Shown here: positions 11,190 through 23,300 of the stretch, in pieces | How positions within the stretch are numbered: the stretch's first letter is position 1 | Layout of the letters: each line of letters begins with the position of its first letter | From: Macrostomum hystrix | Taxonomy: Eukaryota; Platyhelminthes; Macrostomidae | Reading direction: 5' to 3' | DNA: 64,000 bases | Assembly (NCBI GenBank): GCA_950097015.1 | Contig: CATNEN010000025.1 | Span: forward strand, 5,632,001 to 5,696,000 | The notes under the pieces: model-generated | What the model saw: only the letters and a program-made list of their open reading frames with translations | Database searches by the model: none | What the model was told of the DNA's origin: nothing | Translations under genes and position numbers: made by a program

Positions 11190-12701
11190 ATGAAAGAGAA
11201 CACCGCCGTAGAAGCGACTTCGACGCAGCTTCGCGATGATTCATTTACGAGATTCCACGGATTGACCTGCCTGACCGGCTTCCTGTTGCTGGTGTTTGGC
11301 TCGCTAATCATACTGAGCGGAATGTTCCTGAATGTGCGACCATTCAACTGCACTGCGGCTGCTGGAGAGCCGAACAATACGGACTCTGAGCCTGAGCTTG
11401 CCTGGTCCGAGTACCAGGGCTTCCGCTCCTCGCTAAGCCTGCAGTACCGACTCTGCTGGCAGGCCACAGGAGACCTCACTAATGTCGCCTTCCTGATTGG
11501 CACCATCGTCGGCTCGCTGCTGGCCGGCCCGACCTCGGACACCGTCGGCCGCAAGCCCTGCATCCTGGCTGGCCTGATGTCCACCGCCCTGGCCAGCCTG
11601 CTTAGCAACTACGCGCCCAGCCTGGAGCTGCACCTGGCCAGCCGGGCACTGGCCGGCTTCTGCCTGATGTTCGCCCAGTGCGCAGTCCAGGTCTACGGCA
11701 GCGAGGTGCACAGCCCGCGCCACCGAAGTCGCTTCCTGGCCGCCTGGAGCTCCGGTGTCTCAGCTGGCACCCTGGCCTCCGGCGTGCTGGCCCACCTGAC
11801 CAGGGATCACCAGCTCTACGTGCTGCTCGCCTGCTGCCTGCCAGTCGGCCCGCTGCTCATGGCGCTCTGCCTGCCGGAAAGTCCGGCCTGGCTCGACGCT
11901 CGGGGCCGTCCGGCCGACGCCGAAGCCGCCAGGCGACGCATCGAAGTCATCAACGGCCGCGGCTCCAGTCAGCCGCCTCCACCGGCATCGTCGCCGTTCA
12001 GAATTGGCGGCTGCGGCCCGGGGTGGAACCGTCGACTGGCCCGCCTGGCCTGCCTGCTGGGCCTGCACGGCCTCTTCGTCGGCCTGAACTGCTACGGCTT
12101 CTACTTTGTCATGGGCGGCGTCATACCGGACGTCTGTCTCTACGCCGTGCTGATGGGCGCCACCCAACTGCCGAACTTCTTCCTGCTCAACCTGGTACCG
12201 CGCAGAGCGGGCCTCCTAGCCTGCAGTCTCCTGTCCGGCCTCCTTAGTCTGAGCTTCGGCGCCGCTGTTCAATTCAAACCGTCGGATGCCGGCAACGGCA
12301 GCTACGGAATTCTGCTAGCCGTCTTCGGCGCCTCCGGCTGCTTCTGCTCCGTTTCGGCGTTCAACCTGTTGGTGTCGGCCAGCGCCGAGTATTTCCCAGT
12401 AGGCATCCGCAACACCAGCCTCGGCCTGTGCACCCTCTGCCTGCGATGCGGCTCCGCCCTGGCGCCGCTGGTCAACTTTCTGCCCGATGTGCCGATGCGC
12501 TCCTTGGCGCTGGGCTGTCCTCTGCTGCTCACCTGCCTGCCGCTGGGGCTGGGGCTGGGCTTCTGCGGCCGCGCCTACGGCTGTCAGATTCGCTACAGCC
12601 AGGCCGAAGCTTCGGATGACCAACTAGAGACTGACCCGACGACCGGAAAACTAATGATTCCAATTGGCGCTAGTCAGATCGAGGTCGATATTAAGCCTTG
12701 A
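11190..12701 (+). CDS. SLC22-like major facilitator transporter 1, single exon
   Basis: Predicted 12-helix plasma-membrane transporter of the organic ion / SLC22-like branch of the MFS. The substrate cannot be assigned. The 503-residue frame is intronless. Visible features are TM1 (residues 25-48), an extracellular loop with possible N-glycosylation sites (NCT, NNT), the inter-helix A-motif GPTSDTVGRK near 115, and the SLC22 signature LPESPAWLDARGR before the large cytosolic loop. A second set of hydrophobic helices follows, with AEYFPVGIRNTSLG near residue 400. The start is chosen at ATG 11190, four bases after an acceptor-like CATTTCTTTAG, and it gives an N-terminus collinear with the paralogue at 15215-17941. 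The loop around residue 270 is Pro/Ser-rich. Confidence 0.85.
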   Translation: MKENTAVEATSTQLRDDSFTRFHGLTCLTGFLLLVFGSLIILSGMFLNVRPFNCTAAAGEPNNTDSEPELAWSEYQGFRSSLSLQYRLCWQATGDLTNVAFLIGTIVGSLLAGPTSDTVGRKPCILAGLMSTALASLLSNYAPSLELHLASRALAGFCLMFAQCAVQVYGSEVHSPRHRSRFLAAWSSGVSAGTLASGVLAHLTRDHQLYVLLACCLPVGPLLMALCLPESPAWLDARGRPADAEAARRRIEVINGRGSSQPPPPASSPFRIGGCGPGWNRRLARLACLLGLHGLFVGLNCYGFYFVMGGVIPDVCLYAVLMGATQLPNFFLLNLVPRRAGLLACSLLSGLLSLSFGAAVQFKPSDAGNGSYGILLAVFGASGCFCSVSAFNLLVSASAEYFPVGIRNTSLGLCTLCLRCGSALAPLVNFLPDVPMRSLALGCPLLLTCLPLGLGLGFCGRAYGCQIRYSQAEASDDQLETDPTTGKLMIPIGASQIEVDIKP

Positions 12702-12835
12702 CACCAAGGCCCTCTAAGTCGCTTTGTTGCTTAATGTTTTCTGTTCTCTGAGTTCGATCAGCTGATAGACTCTTTATTGGCGAGGTTTTTCATCTAATTT
12801 TGAAGGCTTTGGTAAACTACTTGACCATTTAGTTG

Positions 12836-13535
12836 CTGGCTGGCTGGTTGGTTGTTCGACCATCTGGTTGGTTGTTAAACAATCTGGTTGGTTGTTAAAC
12901 CATCTGGTTGGTTGTTCGACCATCTGATTGGTTGTTAAATCATCTGGTTGGTTGTTCGACCATCTGGTTGGTTGTTAAACCATCTGGTTGGTTGTTCGAC
13001 CATCTGGTTGGTTGTTAAACCATCTGGTTGGTTGTTCGACCATCTGGTTGGTTGTTAAACCATCTGGTTGGTTGTTCGACCCTCTGGTTGGTTGTTAAAC
13101 CATCTGGTTGGTTGTTAAACCATCTGGTAGGTTGTTAAACCATCTGGTTGGTTGTTCGACCATCTGGTTGGTTGTTAAACCATCTGGTTGGTTGTTAAAT
13201 TATCTGGTTGGTTGTTAAACCATCTGGTTGGTTGTTAAACCATCTGGTTGGTTGTTCGACCATCTGATTGGTTGTTAAACCATCTGGTTGGTTGTTAAAC
13301 CATCTGGTTGGTTGTTAAACCATCTGGTTGGTTGTTAAACCATCTGGTTGGTTATTAAACCATCTGGTTGGTTGTTAAACCATCTGGTTGGTTGTTAAAC
13401 CATCTGGTTGGTTGTTAAACCATCTGGTTGGTTATTAAACCATCTGGTTGGTTGTTAAATCATCTGGTTGGTTGTTAAACCATCTGGTTGGTTGTTAAAC
13501 CATCTGGTTGGTTATTAAACCATCTGATTGAGTTT
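12836..13535. repeat. Minisatellite downstream of transporter 1, 20-bp unit
   Basis: About 35 units of GGTTGTTAAACCATCTGGTT. Early units alternate TTAAAC with TTCGAC, giving a 40-bp higher-order pattern. Later units are homogeneous TTAAAC. It begins about 130 bp after the transporter 1 stop. Confidence 0.92.
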
Positions 13536-14409
13536 TCTACTATTTTTCTACCCATCCGGATTGCTTAGTCGACTAATTAGCTACTATGCTCATGGTTGGC
13601 TGGCTTTAACATTATCTTTCGATGGTGTTATCATGTTTTTGTCTTTGCTAAACTATTTAGTTGCTTCTCTCTTGACTCAAATACTTTAAAACTTCGACAA
13701 ATAAAAAAATATATCATTTTCAATTGTATTTTCTCAGAGCTCACATTTTATAACAACAGGGTAAAGAACAAAGTTTGTCCTATTTTTAACCTCTCATTTA
13801 CCCTATTCTCAAACTCTCAGCATTGTGTCTTCCATTTCTGGCTCTTCTTTTTCATCCTCCTGAGTCTAATCTTTCTCACCCTCGTTCGTTCATTTAGCTC
13901 GTATTATTATCTCATCCGACTGTCACCTCTTCTAGCTAACAGCATTTTTTCTAGCCTCTGTTGTTAAAACACGATTTGCACTTTTCTTTGTCGCGGTGTT
14001 CCTGTCCACACCGAATATTGTGTCAGCAGAAAATCGTTGTGATTTTTGTTCATTTACACCAGAAAAAATAGGTTTAGCCAAGTTCCCAGGATAAACAATG
14101 ACTGTGCAAAAAAGGCCTGACCTTTTTACTGCCCCTAGCAACACGGCCATCAGCTGTCGCACCAGATTCAGCTAGTGGCTGCTGCTGTATCAAAATGAAT
14201 GATACTCGTATTTACACAAAACTAGACCTAATAAAGCCTACCAATATTTACTTTTGGCCTGTTCCCTTCATCTTCTCTGTTTGAATACCAATGGCTTTTA
14301 ATATTCCTTTCTGTTGCAATCCATTGCCCTATTTGTTGACATTGTAAAGTAGGTCGCGTGCTTGAAAAAAACTGTACTTCTCGGAGTTTTTAAACCGTCT
14401 GTAAAACTG

Positions 14410-14835
14410 AGTCTTTTCGCCCCTTTCTGGGTCATAGAGAATTGTTCTTCTGTTTTTGGGTCATATAGGATTGTTCTTCTCATTCTGGGTCATAGATCAT
14501 TGTTCTTCTGTTTTTGGGTCATATAGGATTGTTCTTCTCATTCTGGGTTATATAGGATTGTTCTTCTCATTCTGGGTCATATAGGATTGTTCTTCTCATT
14601 CTGGGTCATATAGGATTGTTCTTCTCATTCTGGGTCATATAGGATTGTTCTTCTCATTCTGGGTCATAGAGGATTATTCTTCTCATACTGGGTCATAGAG
14701 GATTGTTCTTCTCATTCTGGGTCATATAGGATTGTTCTTCTCATTCTGGGTCATAGAGGATTATTCTTCTCATACTGGGTCATAGAGGATTGTTCTTCTC
14801 ATTCCAGGTCATAGAGGATTATTCTTTTTATCTAC
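14410..14835. repeat. Minisatellite between the transporter genes, about 29-bp unit
   Basis: Around 14 units built on TTCTTCTCATTCTGGGTCAT plus ATAGGATTG. Flanks 13540-14400 and 14840-15190 are AT-rich, and I saw no gene or RNA in them. Confidence 0.85.
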
Positions 14836-15214
14836 TTCTTCGGCCAATTCAGTCTTTGGAGAAGTGTACTCTAAGCAGATTATTTTGTGCAATTTGCACT
14901 GGTCATCTTAGATGAGGTTGTTTCTGTCAAAGAGAGATGCAATTGGACCATAATTATCTTCTGCCAACCAGCAACCCCAGGACTCCAGTTGAATGCTTGT
15001 CAGTTTTCTTACAAATTTACCATTCTTATCTCGTATGCCGCTCGCACAGCAGGCGATCTATCCGACTACTGCCCGACACAATTCCTTCTGCGGGCAACAT
15101 TTATTTCTTAGGAACCTCATTTTCGTAAAATTATTAAACTAGTTTGTCTAGTCCAACTACCGCCTCCCCTGTCTCCCCTATCTATCTATCTTCCCACCCA
15201 GCAACATCTGGACA

Positions 15215-17941
15215 ATGGTTGTTGAATCAGAGGTCGGCGAAAGTGCTGGTAAGTTAAGGAAAAAGACTATTTTTGTTAAAGTTAGGAAATCACAGGAAAT
15301 CATAAATCCGACAGGTGCTTATCTCGCTGGTAAAAAGTCACAATTGTGTCAATTATATAGAATTACCTGCAGTCACGTTTAGTTAAATTTAGTATTTTCA
15401 CCTGATTCACATTCTGAGTGTACTTCTATATGCGTGAGGGAGTTTTACCGAGTGGTTTTTTCCACTGACATTTGCACGAGTTTTTTTAGCTAAGAAATTT
15501 GCAACTCGGCTAAATTAGTTCAGTAAAATTGATAAAGAACTTTTTATCAGCGAGTAGTCTCTACCGGATTTGTAGGTTTCTTGTAGTGACCATTAAGCAG
15601 CCCCTTAAGTTGTAAAGTTGGACATGCCTTGCCTGCAATGCCACTACATGTGTATAGGCTAAATGATGCCTGTGTCCTGGGAGCCACTGCATGGAAACAG
15701 CAAGTAATAAAATTATTATAATCACGCAACACTTTTGAAGCCGATGAAGCCGAGGTTCTGCCGGAATTCAGCCGATTCCATGTCCTCATATGCGTCCTCG
15801 GCTTCCTAACAATGATCTACGCCACCCTCATCACCTTGAGCGGCATGTTTCTCAACCTGCTGCCGTACAGAGCAGCTAATAACAGCGCGAGCTTCGACAA
15901 CGCATCTTCCAGCATCTCCGGCTTTCACAGTTCCATCAGCCAACAGTACCGTCTGGATCGTCAGGAGACCGGCGATCTAACCAATGTCCTGTTCTTCTCC
16001 GGCACTATCGCCGGCTCCCTGCTGGGCGGCCCAGCCTCAGATGCGATTGGTCGGGTCAGGTGCGCTCTGATTGGCCAGACGCTTCTAGCCGTGTTCAGCT
16101 TGGCTAGCAACTACGCGCCCAGCTTCGCGCTGCACCTGATGGCCCGCTGCGCCGCCGGCTGCTGCCTGATGCCCGCCCAGTGCGCTGTGCAGGTCTACGG
16201 CTGCGAGCTGCACTCGTGAGCAACGCTGCTATTTGTTAGATTACTATTCGCAGTCAACTACTTACTAAAGTAGAAAGTATGGATTTATTACTTATTATTA
16301 TCTCGAATAAAAAACCCTCCCTATTGGTTTGGTCGTCGGACTCACGACTTGAAAGTCGGGGGTTCGATTCGCGACTCCACTTAAACAAATTGTGTCCTTT
16401 GGCGAGACATCTAACCCTGCATTGCTTCACTTCACCTAGCTGTTTAATGGGTACCAGCATCAGCTGGGGTAATCAAAGGTGGGTGTGGCGTCCCTCTTAA
16501 GTCCATGGACTGAACAGCCGTACACAGTCTTCAGATGCGCCGCGCAATAGCTGCGACTGTGCTGTCGGCTGCACATCTGGCTTGATTGGGGCTTGATTGG
16601 TGTAATTACCTGCATAAAGGCTTACGAATAATTTTGTCCAAGTTTAACCATCGAGTCCTTGACTAAATTGTCCATGTCTAAAAAAAAGCAAAAAAAGTTT
16701 TTCGTTGGCACACCATGTACTCGTACTTTATCTCAGCCGGCTCAGCCAATCAGAGCGCAGTAGTCTCACTGTAGGCTGTGGCTATAGAATCATTGTACGC
16801 TGGAATATGTACATCATACTTTGGGTGGGTGTATAGCACGCGGAAAGGATTCTTGGCTCCAGCCAATTAAAACGCGGCGAATTTTTCATGGTTAAACTTG
16901 ATGATTCAAAAATCAATCTTCGATTTCAGCAACGCCCGAAGGGGTCGTTTCATCGCCTCCTGGAGCACAGGCATCTCCGTTGGCACCCTGGCAGCCGGCT
17001 TGATAGGCTGGCTGACTCGCGACCACCAGCTCTACGTGCTGACCAGCTGCTTCACCGTCCTGCCCTCCCTCCTGTTGCTAGGCGCCTGCCTACCCGAGAG
17101 TCCCGTCTGGCTGGCCGCCCGCGGACGGACTAGCGACGCCCAGGTCGCTATGAGACGCGTCCGGTTAATCAACGATGCTCGACTGAAGTCTGGCCAGCTG
17201 ACAACCTTGATGCGAAATGAGCGCAAGGCCGACCAGATGGATCACGAAAATGTCTGCAGTTCAGATGTGAACCATGAGAAACCAACAGAGGGGGCGAAGG
17301 TTAGCAACGCCCTAGCAACGTGTCGCCGCGTCGCCTGCCTCCTATTTCGTCCAATGAGCGTCCTGGGCTTTCACGGCCTCTGCCTTGGTCTCAACTGCGT
17401 CGGCTTCTACTTTGTCCTCAGCCGAGTCATCCCCAATGTCTGCCTCTACGCCGTTGTACTCGGCGTCACCCAGCTGCCCTACGCCTTCGTTCTGAACCTG
17501 CTGCCACGACGACGCGGCCTTGTCGCCTGCGGCCTCCTCTCCGGCTGCGCCTGCCTCGGATTCGGCGCAGCGGCCCGATTTCTGCCCGCCCAGCCGCTCC
17601 TTCTGGCCAGCCTCGGTGTGGTCGGCTGCTTCTTCTCCTCTGCCGCCTACAGCCTCCTGGTTGCCATCAGCGCCGAATTCTTCCCAACTGAACTGCGCAG
17701 CACCGGCCTCGGCCTGTGCATCTTCAGCCTCCGCGCCGGCTCGGCCTTGGCCCCCCTAGTCGGCTTCCTGCCCGGTGGAGCTTCAGTTCAGTCGCTTGCG
17801 CTGGCCTGTCCGTTGTTAGTCAGCAACCTGGCCATCGGACTGGCCCTGGCGTCCAAGAGTCGCTCGGCTAAGCGGCAACGCTCGCAGATACAGTTTGAGA
17901 GGCCTGCGATTGCCAGCCTGCAGGAGTCAAATGGCCGATAG
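15215..17941 (+). CDS. SLC22-like major facilitator transporter 2, three exons
   Basis: Tandem paralogue of the gene at 11190-12701. Proposed exons are 15215-15248, 15741-16215 and 16930-17941, with junctions GCTG|CC and CACTC|C. The total is 506 residues, against 503 for the paralogue. The first junction acceptor has an alternative at 15750 in the same phase. The protein carries FSRFH and LSGMFLNL matching transporter 1, GPASDAIGRVR as the A-motif (the usual final Lys region is altered), YGCELHSNARRGRFIASWS across the second junction, LPESPVWLAARGR, and AEFFPTELRSTGLG. A pyrimidine-rich acceptor (TTCCCACCCAG) lies 13 bp before the ATG. Intron 2 contains SINE copy 2. The substrate is unknown. 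Expression and substrate divergence cannot be judged from sequence. Confidence 0.83.
16315..16620 (+). mobile_element. tRNA-derived SINE, family A, copy 2, in transporter 2 intron 2
   Basis: The B-box-like GGTTCGATTC is at 16361-16370. The body blocks ACCAGCATCAGCTGGGGTAA, GTCCATGGACTGAACAGCCG and GTGCTGTCGGCTGCACATCT match copy 1. The insertion is sense-oriented within intron 16216-16929. Confidence 0.75.
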
Positions 17942-18314
17942 GTGAAAATTTAGTCGTGAAATTCGACTATATAGTAGCGAGTATAAAATCCTGTACCGAA
18001 TCCACTGTTTTCAATTCATGTACTCGTAACTTATCAATGTTGCGACATCGGAAATTTTAAATTCAGAATTACGTCGATCTTCAATGTCATCTTACCGATT
18101 TATTGATAAGATTGCACTTTTATCTTTCTAATTTCCTGATTAGATGTCACTTTCTTCTTTCTTCATCTTCTAGAAGCATATAATTTGAGAAAATTTCAGA
18201 AAATTTTAGTCAGTAACGCTTTCAACAAGCTTAAGTTCTGTAGGTGTACTTCGTTTCTGAATGCATCAGCTATCAATTTCACTTCGAGGCGCTTGACTTA
18301 TCTTTTTTAGATTT

Positions 18315-18830
18315 CACTCTTAAATCTCACTGAAAATCAACCTCTAATCTCACTGAGAATCAACCTCTATTCTCACTGAGAATCAACCTCTAATCTCACT
18401 GAGAATCAACCTCTAATCTCACTGAGAATCAACCTCTATTCTCACTGAGAATCAACCTCTATTCTCACTGAGAATCAACCTCTAATCTCACTGAGAATCA
18501 ACCTCTAATCTCACTGAGAATCAACCTCTATTCTCACTGAGAATCAACCTCTAATCTCACTGAGAATCAACCTCTATTCTCACTGAGAATCAACCTCTAA
18601 TCTCAACGAGAATCAACCTCTATTCTCACTGAGAATCAACCTCTAATCTCACTGAGAATCAACCTCTAATCTCAACGAGAATCAACCTCTAATCTCACTG
18701 AGAATCAACCTCTAATCTCACTGAGAATCAACATCTAATCTCACTGAGAATCAACCTCTAATCTCAATGAGAATCCACCTCTAATCTCACTGAAAATCCC
18801 CCTCTGATCTCACTGAGAATCCACCCTGAG
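18315..18830. repeat. Minisatellite downstream of transporter 2, 23-bp unit
   Basis: About 22 units of TCTCACTGAGAATCAACCTC followed by TAA or TAT. TAA, TAT and CAACG variants are mixed along the array. The AT-rich flanks 17942-18310 and 18840-19730 show no gene. Confidence 0.9.
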
Positions 18831-19734
18831 TTTTGAGTAACAATGATTGAAGTATGCAAATATTTTTGAAGAGGCTAAAACATTTTTTCATATATTATCA
18901 ATTAAGCATGTTGTGGCTTTTACTCATCAATTCAAAGGATTATGAGCTGGCATTCACAGGAATATCTCGTAAACGTATTGACACGTTGAGCAAAAATTGT
19001 AAACAACAGTTATGTTTTGTTCTAGACTGACTTCAATTCAAGAGTAACAAGAAATTTAGAAAGTTTCTGAACGATTGGTTTTCCTGAAAGTGAATTAGAG
19101 ACTTGAAAGAATACTTAGAGATAAGATCAAAGTGCAAAACATGTTATACTAGTGCAGAAGAATGCAAAATAACAACAAGCAGGATTATCATTATCACAAT
19201 GAGTGAAACGGAAAACTTAGCAATCAAACATTTTTAATTAAACATAAATTTTATATCCACGTGATTATGCCATATTTTTAGAAGATCTTGAATAATTTCC
19301 TAATAAAAACATTTAATTAACAATTTAAAAAATCGCAAATATTTCAGATTCATTCGCATCGAATTCATTCCGAGAGGCGGATCCAGTTAAACAAATAAGT
19401 GCACTCTGCAGAAATGCGATTCAATGAAAACAAAAGTACTCGTATAGATAAAAAACCAAAGTCATTTGTTGCATGTGAAATTGTTAGAAGCCTGTGTAGC
19501 TTTCTAGAAACCCGGCCGTAGTTGCTGATTGTCGAATTTCAATTGCTGGAATATTGAAAGGTGTTCTGGTTTTTTTTAAATATACGAAAAATAATTTACG
19601 CAGAACAGTGCATGATCGACTGAAATTCATGATTATACGCCTTTGGTTCACACAAGCCAAACTCTGACTGTGCCCAAAATCTTGCCCAATGCCCAATGCC
19701 CAGTGACAATGCCCACCTAATTCCTCAAAGACAC

Positions 19735-20103
19735 CTACGGGGCTCGGTGGCAGAGCGGTTTGCCTCTCGCACCGAGGTCCCTAAGTTCGATTCCACAGCG
19801 AGGCCACATTCATTTAAGGGCGCGGCCGCGGAGAGAAGGCTTGGGGGCTTGTCGTGCAATTTACGCTTTTGAGGGCCAACCTCCAAGGTACAGTGAGAGT
19901 GTACACTGCCTGACGATAAGAAAGTCAGGGCAGATGTACACACCTGTGTGAGCGTGTGCTTGCGTACAGTATTTGTGTGCGTGTGTGCTCAGGAGTCAGC
20001 GAAATGGGCAGAATTGCCTCCTCGCTGGCTGCTGGTCTAGTGTCACCAAATGATGTGCCATTGCCCGCAGCCCTCCTGCAATTATTATTATTTTGTTATT
20101 CGA
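19735..20103 (+). mobile_element. tRNA-derived SINE, family B, full copy
   Basis: The head reads GGCTCGGTGGCAGAGCGGTT with an A-box-like TGGCAGAGCGG, and the B-box-like AGTTCGATTCC lies about 40 bp further on. A non-coding body and a short (ATT)n-like tail near 20090 follow. Part of the body recurs at 43848-43960. Flanks CAAAGACACC and CGAAGACACC could be a target-site duplication, but they also resemble units of the adjacent minisatellite. It is not a functional tRNA, because the acceptor ends do not pair. Confidence 0.7.
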
Positions 20104-20139
20104 AGACACCACCTCTAAATACACCCACCCCACGCCTCG

Positions 20140-20300
20140 ACAAAGCCCACCTCACTCCCCGAAGACACCCACCTCACTCCCTAAGACACCCACCTCACTC
20201 CCTAAAGACACCAATCTCACTCACCAAAGACACCCACCTCACTCCCCAAAGACACCCACCTCACTCCCCGAAGACACCCACCCCACGCTGGGACAACACC
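20140..20300. repeat. Short minisatellite, about 22-bp unit
   Basis: Six or seven units of ACACCCACCTCACTCCCCGA with an AAG linker. Degenerate unit-like sequence (CCCACCTAATTCCTCAAAGA) also lies on the far side of SINE B near 19715, so the SINE appears to have inserted into the array. Confidence 0.75.
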
Positions 20301-20399
20301 AACCTAATGCCTCGACTCTACCTCCGCAAGCCATGGCCTTCCTAATAACTACATTACTTACTTGCATATCCAAATCCTTAGCTAATTTGGAGATGTAAA

Positions 20400-23300
20400 T
20401 CACGGCTCGCAGCCGAACTCCTGACGTTCCAGTAGGACGGTCAGCTCCACGAATTCTCTGCCCAGACTCGATGCTTCTAATTGGCAGAGATTTTCCTGAA
20501 ACAATGAGACATGAATCATTTCAATAACAGGAAAATCAATATGACTGATGAATAAGGAGTTCAATTCACACACCTTGGCCTCAGCGGCAGCCAGGCGAAA
20601 TCTCGCCAGGTGCAACAGGTGCGACGACGCCGCGCTGACATCGCAATCGAAGCCACCGCGCTGCTGCTGCTGCTGCTGCTCGTCTGACAGCGGCGTACAG
20701 TCATTGCCACCGTTACTGCTGCCGGCATCGCCTCCATTGTCGTCCGTGCATCGCCCAAGACTCGTCACTGGGGAGCACAAGCGAACAGCTAGCAGCCTCT
20801 CGGACATTGTCAGTCGCAAATTTAGCCGAGCGTCCAACGGAAAGGCGTTGCTTAGCAACACGTGAAAGGTCAAATTGCTGCTCGTGCAGCCGCCGTAGCG
20901 CAACAGCCGCTGCCTCCGTCCGCCGTCGCCGCAATGCAGCGAAGCAGCGTCGGCCAGGCTCCAATTGCCCAGCGCCGGCGACACGAGTCTGGCTCCGAGC
21001 ACCTCCCAGAAGGCCGCTTTGGCGGAGCCGTCGGCGGCGTCGTCTCGTCCGCCGGAGTGGCCGCTGGCAGATCCGATGATGAAGACGTCGTTGGTTGAGC
21101 TGACGTCGCCGCTGCCGCTGGTGCTGATGTTCTTCCGGCTCGGACAGCAGCGCACAGGGGAGCAGGCGTTACCAGTGCCGACGCAGCTCTCGGGACGAAA
21201 CGGTATCGGTGTCGGCGGTGCTGACGATGTTGGCGTCGCGCCGTGCAGCGGCCGAGGCCACCGGCCTCCGGGCGGAGTTGTAAAGTGGCTCCTGTCGCTG
21301 CAAAACAGTAGAAAGACCACAGCGGGATATTTCAAATACCTCCATTTTTCTTTTTTGTCTGAATCTCCCAAAAATATTCAACAAATCATTATGAAAACCA
21401 AAAACATGAGCTAAAATTTTCGTTTTATCTGATGAAACAACTTCCATAATCAAAAAAACATCGGCCTCGTCGAGGTATTCAGCATTATCGTTGGGGTGTC
21501 TGGCTGGCAAAAACCAACAAATACAGGCATTATTTTTCTGCTCACTAAATTTTTTGAAGGAACCATGTCAGCTCCACAAACTATGTCAATCAGTAGTAGG
21601 GACCTTTGTTCTCAGCACCCCAGTCACCAGGGTCCCCTTCATCATCGTCTGGAGCATCGGCGGCGACTATATTGGGACCTTCAACAAAAGCACTCGATCA
21701 GCATCTAAAAGACGGCAACTTTTGTTAAAGGTCCCGACAGTCACCCGCCTCCCTCTCCACAGCCCACACTCTCCCCAGAATCACCCGCCTCCCTCTCCAC
21801 ACCCACCCCAGAATCACCCGTCTCCCTCTCCACACCCTCCCCAGAATCACCCGTCTCCCTCTCCACACCCTCCCCAGAATCACCCGCCTCCCTCTCCACA
21901 CCCTCCCCAGAATCACCCGCCTCCCTCTCCACACCCTCCCCAGAATCACCCGTCTCCCTCTCCACACCCTCCCCAGAATCACCCGTCTCCCTCTCCACAC
22001 CCTCCCCAAAATCACCCGCTGATGCTCCAGGCGGCGATGAATGGGACAACTAAAAGGAATGCTAGTTGTCCTTTTCACCAGGATCTTCGACAAGAATCGC
22101 TGAATATCTCGACGATGCTGACTCGGACGGATTTAAAAGTTATTTCGTAAAGGGTGGAATTTTTTGGTCAAAATGGTCGACTTTCATGAAAATCTGTTCA
22201 TTCGTTTTGGGAGCTATCGTGAACTAGGCAGTGGGTATTTCCCCATGGGATAAAATGGCATGGTCTTTCTACTGTTAAAAAGTAAGGCTGACGTTTCGTG
22301 GGATAAAGAGGCTTTTTAGTCTTACCCTTGGTGACTGCCAGTGCTGCTGCTGTTGCCACCGACCATGCTAGTCCCAGACAGATGCGGCAGCAGTTTCTCC
22401 ACCAGAAGCAGCGTAGCCAGGCCGAGAAAGCAGACAATGAGGATGACCAGAAGAGCAACGAGAACAACGTTGAAACGAAAGCTGCTTCGGCGTTGGGACT
22501 GTTGAAACAACTGCTGCTGACGCTGCTGCTGCTGCTGCTGCAGGTGGCATGGGAGTCGGCTCCGTTCAAGACTGCCTTGTTGCTCGCAGCAATGATTGGC
22601 CCCGGCCGATGCGGCTGCAGCTGAAGCGGCTAAGTTTGATATCGTTGACTTTGGAGACGGCTGGGGCAGTAGCGGCGGAGGCGGAGGCGGCGGAGGCGGC
22701 GGCGGCGGCGGAGACCACGAGAAGCCCGCCTCAATATCAGGATTGTACTGAGTTCCCACTGATTTAAAACGTGGCGGCGAACTGCAAAAAAATCCGACAG
22801 TTCAAATTCAGCTCTTATTGTTACCAATATTGAAAAAGTCTTTCTACTGTTAATCTCGTGATCTTCAATGCCCATCAACTGTCGCTTTCAGGCTAGATAT
22901 GTACATTCATTGACGCTTCATAAACAATGACGTTTAAAACGACTACATTTTACACATGTATGCACTGTGCTACTAGTAGTAGATGAATCGAGTAACACTA
23001 CCAAATAGAAAGGATTTTTAAACTCTCTATCGATCGCGGTATTAAATTGTAGAAAAGAGGCTCAGAATTTACATTGCACCTGGTCAAGACTCTCGGTAAA
23101 CTCTCCAAAAGAACTTTTTGCTTAAAAAGTGACTACTACTGTTGCATTTAGCTAAGATTTGCATAATCTCTTTGTAAGGCGAAGAAGTAGACCTGTAAAC
23201 TGATTCCAAGCGAAACACAATTTGATTCCCTGTTTGTTTACAAGTTTCACCGCCTCTGTAATCGCCAAAGACAGGCAGAAAAAAACTATAGAGGAGCCAC

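Noticed and set aside
19735-19810. Functional tRNA gene
   Set aside because: The A- and B-box-like motifs are present, but the acceptor stem does not pair and the sequence continues into a dispersed SINE body.
22322-22759. Separate small membrane-protein gene on the minus strand
   Set aside because: It is MYRF exon 5. The phase matches exons 4 and 6, and the hydrophobic segment is at the position expected for the MYRF transmembrane helix.
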